Origin: Pseudomonas kuykendallii
GTDB taxonomy: Bacteria > Pseudomonadota > Gammaproteobacteria > Pseudomonadales > Pseudomonadaceae
Assembly (NCBI RefSeq): GCF_900106975.1
Contig: NZ_FNNU01000002.1
Location: forward strand, 186,001-250,000
Reading direction: 5' to 3'
DNA length: 64,000 nt
The notes below the pieces were generated by a model. It was not told where the DNA came from, did no database searches, and saw nothing but the letters and a program-made list of their open reading frames with translations. A program made the translations under genes and the position numbers. Of the stretch, positions 1-9,844 are shown in pieces. Positions within the stretch are counted from its first letter, which is position 1, and the number at the start of each line of letters is the position of its first letter.

Positions 1-325
1 AGTAGGCGTCGGTGAAGTCGACGGCCTGCTTGCGTTCGTCGGTGATCGACATCGAAGCGGCGATGAAGTCGAATTTCTTCGAGTTCAGTGCGGGGATGAT
101 GCCGTCCCAGTCGGAAGTCACGACTTCGCACTCGGTCTTCATTTTCGCGCAGAGGGCCTGGGCGATGTCGATGTCGAAGCCGACCACCTGGCCACTGGCG
201 TCGATCAGGTTGAAGGGTGGGTAGGCACCCTCGGTTCCGATTTTCAGCTTGTCGGCAGCGATAGCGCTGGTGCCGAACGCCAGAGTGGCGGCAGCAGCCA
301 GCAGCATCTTCTTGTAAGTCATCAT
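1..325 (-). CDS. Polar/basic amino acid ABC transporter substrate-binding protein (N-terminal part, cut by window edge)
   Basis: This is the first ~108 residues of a family 3 periplasmic solute-binding protein; the rest lies before position 1. It starts MMTYKKMLLAAAA with a Sec signal peptide ending near AIA-A, followed by the typical KLKIGTEGAYPPFN and GFDIDIAQALCAKM segments and SDWDGIIPALNSKKFD. It would bind an amino acid in the periplasm and deliver it to the membrane permeases, which are probably just outside the window. It follows the ATPase gene by 16 bases, so the two are co-transcribed. The ArgR-like sites upstream of the ATPase suggest arginine or another basic amino acid as ligand; that part is inference. 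Confidence 0.9.
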   Translation of the reverse strand, partial: MMTYKKMLLAAAATLAFGTSAIAADKLKIGTEGAYPPFNLIDASGQVVGFDIDIAQALCAKMKTECEVVTSDWDGIIPALNSKKFDFIAASMSITDERKQAVDFTDAY

Positions 326-341
326 GAGGGACGTAGCTCCG

Positions 342-1115
342 TTAGCGATTGCTGGACATGAATTGTTTACAGCGCGCCGATTGCGGGTTTTCGAAGACCT
401 GCTGCGGCGATCCTTGCTCTTCGACCAGACCGTGGTGGAGGAAAACCACCTCGCTGGATACCTGGCGGGCGAAGCTCATCTCGTGGGTAACCAGCAGCAT
501 GGTCCGACCTTCTTCGGCCAGCGCGCGGATCACATTAAGCACTTCTTGTACCATCTCCGGATCGAGCGCCGAGGTCGGTTCATCGAAAAGAATCACCTTC
601 GGCTGCATCGCCAGGGTGCGTGCGATGGCCGCGCGCTGCTGCTGGCCGCCGGAAAGCTGATTGGGATAGACGTGGCGTTTGTCGCCGATGCCGACCTTCG
701 CCAGCAGTGCCTCGGCCACCTCGACGGCTTCCGCCTTGCTCTGCCCGAGCACCCGGCGCGGCGCCTCGATGATGTTGTCCAGCACACTCATGTGCGGCCA
801 GAGATTGAAGTTCTGGAAGACGAAACCGATCTCGCTGCGGATGCGGTTGATCTGCTTGTTGTCGGCGGCCACCAGCTCGCCGCTCTTGCCTTCCTTGAGC
901 TTCAGCTCTTCGCCGGCAACGATGATCTGGCCCTGGTGGGGGTTTTCCAGCAGGTTGATGCAGCGCAGGAAGGTCGATTTGCCGGAGCCGGACGAACCCA
1001 GGATCGAGATCACATCCCCGTCGCGGGCGGTGAGGGAGATGCCCTTGAGCACCTCGAGGTCGCCGTAGCGTTTATGCAGATTGCGTACTTCAAGCGCGGG
1101 CGCGGCCTCGGCCAT
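342..1115 (-). CDS. Amino acid ABC transporter ATP-binding protein (HisP/ArtP type)
   Basis: ATPase of a polar amino acid importer, 257 aa, working at the inner face of the cytoplasmic membrane. Walker A GSSGSGKST lies near residues 40-48, the signature LSGGQ near 154-158 and Walker B LFDEP near 176-180. The ORF is open further upstream, but the ATG at 1115 is preceded by an AGAGGA ribosome site and gives the usual family length. The binding-protein gene follows directly. Four TGTCGC half-sites lie 85-141 bases upstream and point to ArgR control. The family is certain; the substrate is inferred from the context. Confidence 0.93.
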   Translation of the reverse strand: MAEAAPALEVRNLHKRYGDLEVLKGISLTARDGDVISILGSSGSGKSTFLRCINLLENPHQGQIIVAGEELKLKEGKSGELVAADNKQINRIRSEIGFVFQNFNLWPHMSVLDNIIEAPRRVLGQSKAEAVEVAEALLAKVGIGDKRHVYPNQLSGGQQQRAAIARTLAMQPKVILFDEPTSALDPEMVQEVLNVIRALAEEGRTMLLVTHEMSFARQVSSEVVFLHHGLVEEQGSPQQVFENPQSARCKQFMSSNR

Positions 1116-1199
1116 GGGGGGTCCTCTTCGTGGTCGGGTGCAAGCTAGCATGGGGTGAGATGACAGCCAAGCTTGCAACCTTTGATCCAATCTGGACGC

Positions 1200-1256
1200 T
1201 GTCGCGCTTGTCGCATCAATGAAGTTGACTGTCGCGATAAGCAAACATGCTGTCGC
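1200..1256. promoter_or_regulatory. Probable ArgR operator array (four TGTCGC half-sites)
   Basis: TGTCGC occurs at 1200, 1209, 1230 and 1251. The last three are exactly 21 bases apart, two helical turns. The Pseudomonas ArgR consensus, as I know it, is TGTCGC-N8-AA-N5 in direct repeat; the 1230 copy fits it fully, including the AA at 1244-1245 and the N5 before the next TGTCGC. The array lies upstream of the transporter operon. The remaining bases up to 1442 show no gene or clear signal. Confidence 0.7.
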
Positions 1257-1442
1257 ATTTTCAACGCCTTTCGCCGGCTGTTGGGCTCAAGTGCGTTGGG
1301 GTGAAAAGGCGCCGAACGACGCTGCGCCCTCTGTTGGTGCGCTACTTTTCGCCACGCTGCTGCATTTCGGGCGGGGGACGAGGTGAGTTCTTCCCATGGG
1401 TGGAATCGCTCCGCCCTCGTCCGCCAGCGTGCCGGGTAGCGT

Positions 1443-1919
1443 TCAGAGATTCTCGGCTGTTTGGATGTCGGCAGGTGTTTCGGCGCCAACTTCGGTCACG
1501 GCGAGGTCCTCGGACCCGAGGCTGGGGTTCTGCAGCGCGGTCTCGGTAGCGGCCCAGGCCTCGTCGAGGCGTTTCGACGACTCGCCGATGGAGCGCTCGG
1601 CGACTGTCCGCGACGCGTATGGTACTTGCGTAAGGGCCTCGATCCCTGCCCGCCATGCCGAATAGTAGGGCCTCAGGGTCGACTGCAGGCTGCCGGAGAC
1701 GGTTCGATAGTCCCGCTCGGCCTGCAGGGTAGCGAGCTCCACGCAGTCGCGGGTGCGGATGAGGGCGGCGGCCCCGGCGAACGGCATGCTGGAGGCATCG
1801 GCCCGCCACGAGCACTCGACCCAGGACTTGCGGGTCAGTTCGCGAAAGCTCTGAGCCTCACCCGCTTCCGCGAGCGCCGCGCATGAGCTGAAGCCAGCCA
1901 CCATCAATGCCACACGCAT
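1443..1919 (-). CDS. Hypothetical exported protein
   Basis: A 158-aa protein I do not recognise. It begins with a hydrophobic signal-like segment ending ALAEA (residues ~1-19), and the rest is soluble and mostly alpha-helical in character, with two cysteines (in VECSW and TRDCVE) that could form a disulfide. The start at 1919 was chosen because a GGAGG ribosome site stands 6 bases upstream and the signal peptide begins there; the longer reading adds no signal. It lies alone between the transporter and tRNA-Phe. It is probably periplasmic; its function is unknown. Confidence 0.7.
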   Translation of the reverse strand: MRVALMVAGFSSCAALAEAGEAQSFRELTRKSWVECSWRADASSMPFAGAAALIRTRDCVELATLQAERDYRTVSGSLQSTLRPYYSAWRAGIEALTQVPYASRTVAERSIGESSKRLDEAWAATETALQNPSLGSEDLAVTEVGAETPADIQTAENL

Positions 1920-2083
1920 GAAAAACCTCCACGTTGCCTGTGCTAGAGCCGTTCCCGCCGGCAGGGGTTCCGTGACGTGAAGGGCGGCGCTCTTGGGGCG
2001 CCAATAATGGCACATTGGAAATGGGGAGTTCGCTTCGAAAGCGGGCGCGTTCATCGGATTTGCCCGAGGTCAAAATGCAGGCA

Positions 2084-2110
2084 ATAAAAAACCGGCCCTG
2101 GGGCCGGTTC
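2084..2110 (-). terminator. Rho-independent terminator after tRNA-Phe
   Basis: A perfect 9-bp stem AACCGGCCC/GGGCCGGTT (2090-2109) with a 2-base loop is followed on the minus strand by a T run. It lies 44 bases after the 3' end of the tRNA. Confidence 0.85.
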
Positions 2111-2153
2111 TTTAAGGTTTCAGGTGATTCAAGCACCACCTGAAAACGAAAGG

Positions 2154-2229
2154 TGGTGCCCAGGGACGGAATCGAACCGCCGACACGGGGATTTTCAATC
2201 CCCTGCTCTACCGACTGAGCTACCTGGGC
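2154..2229 (-). tRNA. tRNA-Phe (anticodon GAA)
   Basis: The minus strand reads a complete 76-base cloverleaf from GCCCAGGTAGCTCAG to an encoded CCA end. The acceptor stem GCCCAGG pairs with CCTGGGC. The anticodon loop TTGAAAA carries GAA, and the T arm GGTTCGATTCC is standard. It stands alone with its own terminator. Confidence 0.98.
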
Positions 2230-2316
2230 AACGGGGCGCAATTAAACGGATTTGGCTTTGCCCTGTCAAGCGAGGTGAAGAAAATATTTAATCAGAACGG
2301 GCGCTTACGTTTTCGC

Positions 2317-2589
2317 TCAGGCGCTGGGCGGCACGTAGCCTTCGGCCTGGGCGTAGTCCTCGCCGGAGAGGAACTTGTCCATCTCGGCCTGCAGGAACTT
2401 GCGATCCTCGACGTTCATCATGTTCAGCCGGCGCTCGTTGATCAGCATGGTCTGGTGCGCCTGCCACTCGTCCCAGGCCTTCTTCGAGACGTTGTTGAAC
2501 AGCTCTTCGCCCTTGGCGCCGGGGTACGGCGGACGGTCGAGGGCGGGCAGTTCCTGTTTGTACTTACGGCAGATCACGGTGCGGGTCAT
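2317..2589 (-). CDS. yggX: YggX-family Fe(2+)-trafficking / oxidative protection protein
   Basis: A 90-aa protein starting [15 protein letters not shown] with the conserved Cys7, followed by the family motifs PPYPG, the [16 protein letters not shown] helix and a C-terminal YVPP. YggX proteins protect iron-sulfur enzymes and help Fe(II) handling in the cytoplasm. Its ATG overlaps the mutY stop by four bases (TCAT at 2586-2589), so it is translationally coupled to MutY, itself an Fe-S enzyme. This pairing is widely conserved in gamma-proteobacteria. Confidence 0.97.
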   Translation of the reverse strand: MTRTVICRKYKQELPALDRPPYPGAKGEELFNNVSKKAWDEWQAHQTMLINERRLNMMNVEDRKFLQAEMDKFLSGEDYAQAEGYVPPSA

Positions 2590-3653
2590 GGGCTTTCTCC
2601 TGCGTTCAGCTCGTCGGCGGCGCGTTTCAGCAGTTTCTTGACCGGGGCGGCGAGGCCCAGGCGCGGCGGGGTGGCGAGGTTATACCAGAGCCAGTCGGCC
2701 TCGGCCACGGCGTGGGGCATGCTGCTGACTTCCACCAGCCAGGGTTCGATGGCCAGGCGGAAATGGCTGAAGGTGTGGGTCAGCCCGGGCAGCTCGCGAC
2801 GTTCGCCCAACTGCAGGAAATGCCGCGCGGCGAGGTCTTCGAGCGCCCGCAGATCGTCCAGTTCGGGCAGGCTCCAGAGGCCGCCCCAGAGGCCGCTGGC
2901 AGGGCGCCGGTAAAGTAGAATGGCGCCCTCGCGGTTGCTCAGCAGCGGCATCAGCGTGCGCTTCTGCGGCAGCTCCTTGCGTGGCTTCGGCGTCGGGAAG
3001 TCGGTCTCGCGGCCGAGCAGATGCGCGCGGCAGCCGGCGCGCAGCGGGCAGAGCAGGCAACTTGGCTTGCTGCGCGTACAGAGCGTGGCGCCGAGGTCCA
3101 TCATCGCCTGGGTGTAGTTGCCGACGCGGTGCTGCGGGGTGAAGCGCTCGGCCGCGCTCCACAGCTGGCGGGCGACCTTCGGTTCGCCGGGATAGCCGCT
3201 CTGCGCGGTGTAGCGCGCCAGTACCCGCTTGACGTTGCCGTCGAGGATCGGCGCGCGCAGGCCCATGCTCAGGCTGGCGATGGCGCCGGCGGTGGACAGG
3301 CCGATGCCGGGCAGTTCGGCCAGCGCGAGCACGTCACGCGGAAACTCGCCGCCATGCTGCTCGACGACGATCTTCGCCGTGCGGTGCAGGTTGCGCGCGC
3401 GGCTGTAGTAGCCCAGGCCGGTCCAGAGGTGCAGCACTTCGTCCTCCGGCGCCTCGGCCAGTGCCTGCACGTTGGGCAGCGCCTGCATGAAGCGGCCGAA
3501 GTACTCCAGCACGGTGGCGACCTGGGTCTGCTGCAGCATGATCTCGGACACCCACACGCGGTAGGGCGTTATGCCCTGCTGCCAGGGCAGGTCCTTGCGG
3601 CCGTGGCGGTCGTACCAGTCGAGCACCGCCGCGGAGAACTGCTCGGGGCTCAT
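2586..3653 (-). CDS. mutY: A/G-specific adenine glycosylase MutY
   Basis: A 355-aa base-excision repair glycosylase that removes adenine mispaired with 8-oxoguanine. The HhH-GPD domain is seen in [10 protein letters not shown], the helix-hairpin-helix [14 protein letters not shown] and the catalytic Asp in [10 protein letters not shown]. The 4Fe-4S ligands follow as C-x6-C-x2-C-x5-C ([17 protein letters not shown]). The C-terminal NUDIX-like 8-oxoG domain is complete. The start at 3653 overlaps the asmA stop by four bases and gives the normal length. It sits in the asmA-mutY-yggX unit. Confidence 0.97.
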   Translation of the reverse strand: MSPEQFSAAVLDWYDRHGRKDLPWQQGITPYRVWVSEIMLQQTQVATVLEYFGRFMQALPNVQALAEAPEDEVLHLWTGLGYYSRARNLHRTAKIVVEQHGGEFPRDVLALAELPGIGLSTAGAIASLSMGLRAPILDGNVKRVLARYTAQSGYPGEPKVARQLWSAAERFTPQHRVGNYTQAMMDLGATLCTRSKPSCLLCPLRAGCRAHLLGRETDFPTPKPRKELPQKRTLMPLLSNREGAILLYRRPASGLWGGLWSLPELDDLRALEDLAARHFLQLGERRELPGLTHTFSHFRLAIEPWLVEVSSMPHAVAEADWLWYNLATPPRLGLAAPVKKLLKRAADELNAGESP

Positions 3654-5866
3654 CGCTTGAACAGCCCCTTGAGCGCGTCCTTGAGTTCCGGGCTGACCTT
3701 GTCGCCGAGCTTCTCCTCGATTTTCTGGTTGAGCTTGTCGCCGGCCAGTTGCGCGGCGACCTTGCCCATCCCGTCCTTGTCCAGGCGGCAGGCCTTGGCG
3801 CCCAGTTCCAGCGGGCCGCGGCAGCGCAGCGGCCAGGCGATGTCGGCATAGCGCGCATTGACCTGGCAGGCCGGGTCGGGCATTTCGCCCTTGTCGCCTT
3901 CGATGACGATGCCGACGCGGTAGTCCATGCCCAGCACGCGCAGGTCGAGGTCGCCGTCGCCGTTGACCCGCAGGCCGGGAATGCGCGCCTTGAGGTCCGG
4001 GTTGCTGGCCACGCCGTCGCGGAAGGTCAGGCTGCCCTGGAGCTGCTCGAACGGCGTGTTGCGCCCGCGCGGCTCGCTGGAGAGCGATTTGCGGTTGAGC
4101 GTGGCGATGGCCATGCACAGTTGCTGTTCGAGGTTGGCATCGACCAGTACGCCGTCGTTGAGGCTGAAGTTGGCCGTGCCGTTAAGTCCTTCGATCCAGG
4201 CCTTCTGACTATTGCCGCGGGTGCGCAGGTCGGCGTTCAGGTCGAGCAGGCCCTGGATCGGCGTCGCCTCGCCGTTGCGCTGGAGAATCTTCTCCACCGG
4301 CACGCGGGCGATGTGGCTGGTCAGGGCGAGTTGCACTTCCGGCTGGCGCGCGTCGATCCGGCCCTTGGCGTCGAAACGGCCGTCGTGCAGGTCGCCGCGC
4401 AGTTCCTCGACGACGAGCAGCCCGTCCTTGGCATTGCCCCGGAGCGAGGCATTGGTGATCGGCAGCTTGTCCAGGGTCAGCAGGCCCAGGTCGAGATCGA
4501 CCTTCGCATCGAGTTTGCGCAACGGTTCGAGCGGCAGCGCCGGTTCGGCGCTCCAGGCCTGCTGCGACGGTTTCTCCGGCAGCTCGCTGGTGCCGCGGCC
4601 GGCGGCGGCGATACTGCCGTCGACTTCCGACTGGCGCGCGGCGCTGGCGGCCTTGCTGTCCTTCGAAGTGGGCGGCAGGTAGCGGTCGAGGTCCAGGCGG
4701 TCGCCCTTGAGCTGCACCTGCAATGCCCGTTTGGCCAGGTCGGTCACGGCGATGGCGCCCGTGAAGTTGCCGCCGTCGAGTTTCAGCGTGAGGTCGTTCA
4801 GCGTGATGCTGTTCTCGGTGGCAGTCAGGCGGGTGGCCAGCTCGGCCTTGCCCAGCGCGCCGGCATCGGCCATGGGGGGCAGTCGCTGGCCGATGCCTTC
4901 GAGGAACTCCCTGAGGTTGAACTCGGCGATGGACAGGCCGCCGCTGAGCTTGGGCTCGGACTCCAGGTCGCGCACCTTGAGGTCGCCGATGCCGCGCAGG
5001 CCATTGGCGGTCAGCTTGAGGCTGTTCCATTCGGCGATCTGCGCGGCGAGGTCGGCGAGCAGTTCGCCCTGCGCGCTGAAGGCCAGGGTCTTGCCTTGCA
5101 GCGGCTCGCCGGACGCCTCGCCGGACAGGCGCGCGTTGCCCAGCTGGTAGCGCTTGAGCGCGCGGTCGAAGCGCAGGTCGGCCTGCAGCTCGGTGCGCGC
5201 GCGCATCACCGGCTGGTTGCTGCCGAAGAAGGCGCTGAGCGTGATCGGGATGTCGCTGCCTTCGCGAATCGCGCCGGTGCTCAGCTCGATGCTCTCGGCG
5301 TTGAACTCGCGACCGTTGCGCTCGTCGCGATAGGCGACGCGGGCGTCCTTCACGCTGAGGCTGTCGATGTCGAGTTTCAGCGGCTCGGCGGGCGCCTCGG
5401 CGCGCTGCTCGGCGGCGTCGGAGGAGGGCGCGGAGGCCGTCACCTCGCCGCTGGCCTGGGGCGCCGGGTGGCCGACCTGTTCCCAGTTGCCGTTGCCCTG
5501 GGCATCGCGTTTCAGGGTCAAATTGAGCCCTTCGACGCGGATGTCGCTCATCTGCACCTGTTTGCGCAGCAGTGGCAGCACGCGCACGGACAGCCCGAGC
5601 ATGCGCAGGTCGGCGAACGGCTCGTTCGGCGTCGCGGCGCTGGCCAGCGTGGCCTCGTGGAGTTCGATGCCGAGCCAGGGGAACAGGCTCCAGCCGATGT
5701 CGCCGTTGAGGGTCAGCTCGAGGTTGGCCTTGTCGTGGGCGATCTTGCGGATCTCGTCCTTGTAGTCGTTCGGGTCGAACAGGTGGGTCAACGCGAAACC
5801 GAGGGCGACCAGGAGCAGCAGCAGTCCGAGGAAGACCAGACCCAGGATTTTGCCGAGGGCTTTCAT
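3650..5866 (-). CDS. asmA: AsmA family protein
   Basis: A 738-aa protein with one N-terminal membrane anchor ([20 protein letters not shown], residues ~8-28) followed directly by the family motif [10 protein letters not shown] and a long periplasmic beta-rich body. The C-terminal AsmA_2 region carries the repeated GDGDLDLR-type strands and ends GLFKR. AsmA-like proteins are thought to bridge the periplasm and take part in phospholipid or outer-membrane homeostasis. The start at 5866 was chosen because the anchor begins there. It is the first gene of the asmA-mutY-yggX unit. Confidence 0.93.
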   Translation of the reverse strand: MKALGKILGLVFLGLLLLLVALGFALTHLFDPNDYKDEIRKIAHDKANLELTLNGDIGWSLFPWLGIELHEATLASAATPNEPFADLRMLGLSVRVLPLLRKQVQMSDIRVEGLNLTLKRDAQGNGNWEQVGHPAPQASGEVTASAPSSDAAEQRAEAPAEPLKLDIDSLSVKDARVAYRDERNGREFNAESIELSTGAIREGSDIPITLSAFFGSNQPVMRARTELQADLRFDRALKRYQLGNARLSGEASGEPLQGKTLAFSAQGELLADLAAQIAEWNSLKLTANGLRGIGDLKVRDLESEPKLSGGLSIAEFNLREFLEGIGQRLPPMADAGALGKAELATRLTATENSITLNDLTLKLDGGNFTGAIAVTDLAKRALQVQLKGDRLDLDRYLPPTSKDSKAASAARQSEVDGSIAAAGRGTSELPEKPSQQAWSAEPALPLEPLRKLDAKVDLDLGLLTLDKLPITNASLRGNAKDGLLVVEELRGDLHDGRFDAKGRIDARQPEVQLALTSHIARVPVEKILQRNGEATPIQGLLDLNADLRTRGNSQKAWIEGLNGTANFSLNDGVLVDANLEQQLCMAIATLNRKSLSSEPRGRNTPFEQLQGSLTFRDGVASNPDLKARIPGLRVNGDGDLDLRVLGMDYRVGIVIEGDKGEMPDPACQVNARYADIAWPLRCRGPLELGAKACRLDKDGMGKVAAQLAGDKLNQKIEEKLGDKVSPELKDALKGLFKR

Positions 5867-5948
5867 GGACGAGTCCTTGTAGTCGGGGTGAAGAGGCGTG
5901 CGGCAAAACAGCCGCACGCATGGAGGGCCCGCAGTATAACGCGACCGT

Positions 5949-7055
5949 TCAGAGCGCTGCGGCGACCCGTTCGGCGATCGCCAGGCTGGCGGTCAGCCCC
6001 GGCGATTCGATGCCGAAGAGGTTCACCAGCCCCGGCTGGCCGTGTTGCGCGGGCGTCTGGATGACGAAGTCGGCGGCCGCCTCGCCGGGGCCGGAGAGTT
6101 TCGGCCGGATGCCGCTGTAGCCCGGATTCAGGCGGCTGGCGTCGAGACCGGGGAAGTAGCGGCTGATCGCCGTGGCGAAAGGTTCGCGCAGGGCTTCGTC
6201 GACCACATAGTCGAGGGTGTCGAGATAGCGCACGTCCGGGCCGAAGCGCAGCTGCCCGCCGAGGTCGAGGGTGGCGTGCACGCCGAGGCCGGCGGTGTTG
6301 GCTTCCGGCATCGGGTAGATCAGGTGCTGGAACGGCGAGCGCCCGGCGTAGGTGAAATAGCGCCCCTGGCACATGTGCAGGGCCGGGATCTGCGCGGCGC
6401 CGAGGCCGTCGGTCTGGGCGGCGAGGCCCTGCGCGAACAGGCCGCCGGCGTTGACCACGCGCTGCGCCTTTATCTGGAACGGCTCGCCGCCGCTGACGCC
6501 GCTGGCGATCCAGCCGTCGCCGTCGTGGTGCAGGCTGTCGACGCGGGTATCGAGCACCAGTTGCGCGTCCTGCTGCTCCGCGGCGGTCAGCAAGGAGTGC
6601 ATGTACAGGTGGCTGTCGATGATCCCCGTGCTCGGCGAGAGCAGCGCGGCGACGCCGCGTACCGCCGGTTCCATCTCCGCCAGCTGCGCCTGGCCGATCT
6701 TGCGCAGGTCGCCGACGCCGCAGGCCTCGGCGTTCGCCGCGAGTTTCTCCAGCTTGGCGCGTTCGGCGTCCTCCACGGCGACCAGCAGCTTGCCGATCCG
6801 CCGGTGCGGCACGTCGCGCTCGGCGCACCAGGCGTACAGCCGTTCGCGGCCTTCCAGGCAGAGTTCGGCCTTCAGCGAGCCCGGTTCGTAGTAGATGCCG
6901 GCGTGGATCACCTCCGAATTGCGGCTGGAGGTGTGGCTGCCGATGAGCTTTTCGCGCTCGACGATGAGCAGACTGTGTTGCGGGCTGGCGAGACGGGCGG
7001 CGCAGGCCAGGCCGAGGGCGCCGGCGCCAATGATTAGGGTATCGATGCTATCCAT
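5949..7055 (-). CDS. FAD-dependent oxidoreductase, L-2-hydroxyglutarate oxidase (LhgO)-like
   Basis: A 368-aa DAO-family flavoprotein. The N-terminal dinucleotide motif IIGAGALGLACA is followed by the adenine-binding acidic IVERE and then by SSRNSEVIHAGIYY, which is characteristic of the LhgO/YgaF group. The C-terminus FGIESPGLTASLAIAERV binds FAD. It probably oxidises a 2-hydroxyacid with electrons passed to the respiratory chain; the exact substrate cannot be told. Start at 7055 is the only ATG just before the dinucleotide fold, though no strong ribosome site is visible. It is monocistronic and divergent from the MFS gene. Confidence 0.88.
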   Translation of the reverse strand: MDSIDTLIIGAGALGLACAARLASPQHSLLIVEREKLIGSHTSSRNSEVIHAGIYYEPGSLKAELCLEGRERLYAWCAERDVPHRRIGKLLVAVEDAERAKLEKLAANAEACGVGDLRKIGQAQLAEMEPAVRGVAALLSPSTGIIDSHLYMHSLLTAAEQQDAQLVLDTRVDSLHHDGDGWIASGVSGGEPFQIKAQRVVNAGGLFAQGLAAQTDGLGAAQIPALHMCQGRYFTYAGRSPFQHLIYPMPEANTAGLGVHATLDLGGQLRFGPDVRYLDTLDYVVDEALREPFATAISRYFPGLDASRLNPGYSGIRPKLSGPGEAAADFVIQTPAQHGQPGLVNLFGIESPGLTASLAIAERVAAAL

Positions 7056-7301
7056 GGCGTTCGCTGCATGAAGGGCTGTTCGGGTCGGTCGTCCGGTGAG
7101 GTCGCCGAGATTCGGTGAGGGCCGAGCGGTCGCAATCACGGATGATGGCGCGTTGCCCACCTGCATGCGTCTGCCTGGCGGGGCGAAAGTTCCAGTCGCG
7201 CTGGATTTTCCCGGTCGGTGCGGTGAGTTGTCGCATGCGTCGTGGTAAATTCCGCGCGCTTGTTCCTGCCTTGCATGCACATACAACTATAGGAATTACC
7301 C

Positions 7302-8954
7302 ATGAGCAGTTCTCCCTTGCCGGTTGGCAAGGCCGGGCCGGCGTTTCTCTCCAAGGAACGCACCATCGCCCGTCCTGGCTTCAACCGCTGGCTGGTCCCG
7401 CCAGCTGCCCTCGCGATCCATCTCTGCATCGGTATGGCCTACGGCTTCTCGGTGTTCTGGTTGCCGCTGTCGAAAGCGGTAGGCATCGGTAGCGCCGTGG
7501 CCTGCGCTCCGGAAATGGGCTTCCTCGCCCAGGTCTTCGCCGCCGACTGCGACTGGAAGATTTCCATGCTCGGCTGGATCTACACGCTGTTCTTCATCTT
7601 CCTCGGCTGCTCCGCGGCGATCTGGGGCGGCTGGCTGGAACACGCGGGCCCGCGCAAGGCCGGCCTGGTTTCGGCAGTCTGCTGGTGTGGCGGCCTGCTG
7701 ATTTCCGCCCTCGGCATCTACACCCACCAGATCTGGCTGATGTGGCTGGGCTCCGGGGTGATCGGCGGCATCGGCCTCGGTCTCGGCTACATCTCGCCGG
7801 TGTCGACGCTGATCAAGTGGTTCCCGGACAAGCGCGGCATGGCCACCGGCATGGCCATCATGGGCTTCGGCGGCGGCGCCATGGTCGGCGCGCCGCTGGC
7901 GGCCAACCTGATGGGCCATTTCGCCAGCCCGACCAGCGTCGGCGTGTGGGAAAGCTTCGTCGCCATGGCCGCGATCTACTTCGTGTTCATGGTCGGCGGC
8001 GCGCTGTCGTACCGCGTCCCGCCCACCGGCTGGAAGCCCGAAGGCTGGACGCCGCCAGCGAAGAAAAGCGAGAACGCGATGATCACCCACGGCCACGTGC
8101 ACGTCAGCGTCGCCTGGAAGACCCCGCAGTTCTGGCTGGTCTGGGCCGTCCTCTGCCTCAACGTGTCGGCCGGTATCGGCATCCTCGGCATGGCTTCGCC
8201 GCTGCTGCAGGAAGTCTTCGGCGGACGCCTGCTGGGTGTCGACGGCAGCTTCGGCGACCTCGACGCCGGGCAACTGGCGCAGATCGCCGCGATCGCCGCC
8301 GGCTTCACCGGCCTGCTCAGCCTGTTCAACATTGGCGGGCGCTTCTTCTGGGCGTCGATTTCCGATCACCTGGGACGCAAGGCGACCTACGCGATCTTCT
8401 TCGCCCTCGGCTTCGTGCTCTACGCCTCGGTGCCCTGGTCCGGCCATGCCGGCAGCGTGGCGCTGTTCGTCGGCGCGTTCTGCATCATCCTGTCGATGTA
8501 CGGCGGTGGTTTCGCCACGGTGCCGGCCTACCTCGCCGACCTGTTCGGCACGCAGATGGTCGGCGCCATCCACGGTCGTCTGCTGACCGCCTGGGCCGTC
8601 GCCGGCGTGCTCGGCCCGGTGCTGGTCAACTACATCCGCGAGTACCAGCTGTCGATCGGCGTCGAGCGTGCCGCCGCCTACGACATCACGCTGTACATCC
8701 TCGCCGGCCTGCTGGTGCTGGGGTTCATCTGCAACCTGCTGGTGCGCCCGGTGAATCCGAAGTACTTCATGAGCGCCGAGCAACTGGCCGCCGAGCGCGC
8801 CCACGGCGAGAAGTCCGCGCCGGTCAGCGAGCTGGCCTGGTCGGCCAGCCCGTCGAGCGTGCCGCTGGTGATCGTCGCCTGGCTGGTGGTCGGCATCCCG
8901 CTGGCCTGGGGTGTCTGGGTCACGCTGCAGAAAACCGCGGCACTCTTCGGCTGA
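7302..8954 (+). CDS. MFS transporter, OFA (oxalate/formate antiporter) family
   Basis: A 550-aa inner-membrane transporter with twelve or more hydrophobic segments. The OFA hallmarks are visible: an N-terminal segment RWLVPPAALAIHLCIGMAYG, GFGGGAMVGAPLA after a GMATGMA motif, a central cytoplasmic loop and NIGGRFFWASISDHLGRK in the second half. It is longer than the E. coli YhjX relatives because of the ~55-residue soluble-looking region near 230-260 and C-terminal extra helices. An AGGAATT ribosome site precedes ATG 7302. Substrate unknown, likely a small carboxylate. Confidence 0.9.
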   Translation: MSSSPLPVGKAGPAFLSKERTIARPGFNRWLVPPAALAIHLCIGMAYGFSVFWLPLSKAVGIGSAVACAPEMGFLAQVFAADCDWKISMLGWIYTLFFIFLGCSAAIWGGWLEHAGPRKAGLVSAVCWCGGLLISALGIYTHQIWLMWLGSGVIGGIGLGLGYISPVSTLIKWFPDKRGMATGMAIMGFGGGAMVGAPLAANLMGHFASPTSVGVWESFVAMAAIYFVFMVGGALSYRVPPTGWKPEGWTPPAKKSENAMITHGHVHVSVAWKTPQFWLVWAVLCLNVSAGIGILGMASPLLQEVFGGRLLGVDGSFGDLDAGQLAQIAAIAAGFTGLLSLFNIGGRFFWASISDHLGRKATYAIFFALGFVLYASVPWSGHAGSVALFVGAFCIILSMYGGGFATVPAYLADLFGTQMVGAIHGRLLTAWAVAGVLGPVLVNYIREYQLSIGVERAAAYDITLYILAGLLVLGFICNLLVRPVNPKYFMSAEQLAAERAHGEKSAPVSELAWSASPSSVPLVIVAWLVVGIPLAWGVWVTLQKTAALFG

Positions 8955-9183
8955 GTGCCACGACCCGCTGCGCGTCGGCCAGTCGGCGCCGATGCACAGT
9001 GACAGCCGATGGCAGGGCCAATGCCTTCGGCGCGACTTGGCGGACTTGCGGGGGCCTGGTGCGGTAACGCCGCGTCGGGCCTGTCCTCGGGGCCGCCGGG
9101 GTCTCGAGCGGCTCCGGCCCGCGGACGCGCAAACGGCTTTTCCGTGGGCCGCCGTAGCCGGCCGAGGCGCCCGTGTCTGCGGC

Positions 9184-9214
9184 CTGTCGTCCTACCTTGC
9201 GTTCGGCCTATAAT
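9184..9214 (+). promoter_or_regulatory. Likely promoter of the hisB operon
   Basis: A perfect TATAAT (9209-9214) lies 36 bases before the hisB ATG. The best upstream match, CTGTCG at 9184, is poor and 19 bases away, so the -35 is uncertain. The 296-base gap from 8955 to 9250 shows no other feature. Confidence 0.5.
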
Positions 9215-9250
9215 GTCGCCCTTTCGCCCTGAGATTTCGCGGAGCTGGTG

Positions 9251-9844
9251 ATGGCCGAACGTACGGCATCTGTCGAACGCAATACCCTGGAGACCCAGAT
9301 CAAGGTCTCGATCAATCTGGATGGCAGCGGCAAGTCCCGTTTCGACATCGGCGTGCCCTTCCTCGAGCACATGCTCGACCAGATCGCCCGGCACGGCCTG
9401 ATCGACCTGGACATCCAGTGCAAGGGCGACCTGCACATCGACGACCACCACACCGTGGAAGACGTCGGCATCACCCTCGGCCAGGCCTTCACCCAGGCGG
9501 TTGGCGACAAGAAGGGCATGACCCGCTACGGCCACTCCTATGTGCCGCTCGACGAGGCGCTGTCGCGCGTGGTCATCGATTTCTCCGGGCGTCCCGGCCT
9601 GCAGATGCACGTGCCGTTCACCCGCGCGGTGGTCGGCGGCTTCGATGTCGACCTGTTCCAGGAATTCTTCCAGGGCTTCGTCAACCACGCCCTGGTCAGC
9701 CTGCACATCGACAACCTGCGCGGCACCAATACCCACCACCAGATCGAAACGGTGTTCAAGGCCTTCGGCCGCGCGCTGCGCATGGCCGTGGAGCTGGACC
9801 CGCGGATGGCCGGGCAGATGCCTTCGACCAAGGGAATCCTCTGA
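9251..9844 (+). CDS. hisB: Imidazoleglycerol-phosphate dehydratase
   Basis: A 197-aa cytoplasmic enzyme that dehydrates imidazole glycerol phosphate to imidazole acetol phosphate, the sixth reaction of histidine synthesis. The metal-binding repeats [24 protein letters not shown], and later [15 protein letters not shown] are all present. It is the monofunctional form, without the phosphatase domain of the enterobacterial enzyme. ATG 9251 is preferred to the GTG at 9248 because GGAG stands 6 bases upstream. It is first in hisB-hisH-DUF2164-hisA-hisF. Confidence 0.98.
   Translation: MAERTASVERNTLETQIKVSINLDGSGKSRFDIGVPFLEHMLDQIARHGLIDLDIQCKGDLHIDDHHTVEDVGITLGQAFTQAVGDKKGMTRYGHSYVPLDEALSRVVIDFSGRPGLQMHVPFTRAVVGGFDVDLFQEFFQGFVNHALVSLHIDNLRGTNTHHQIETVFKAFGRALRMAVELDPRMAGQMPSTKGIL

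Noticed and set aside
3749-6064. A 771-codon open frame on the plus strand
   Set aside because: It is antisense to asmA; the product is Val/Gly/Gln-rich and has no family motif, while asmA has a membrane anchor and a conserved start. It is a GC-bias shadow.
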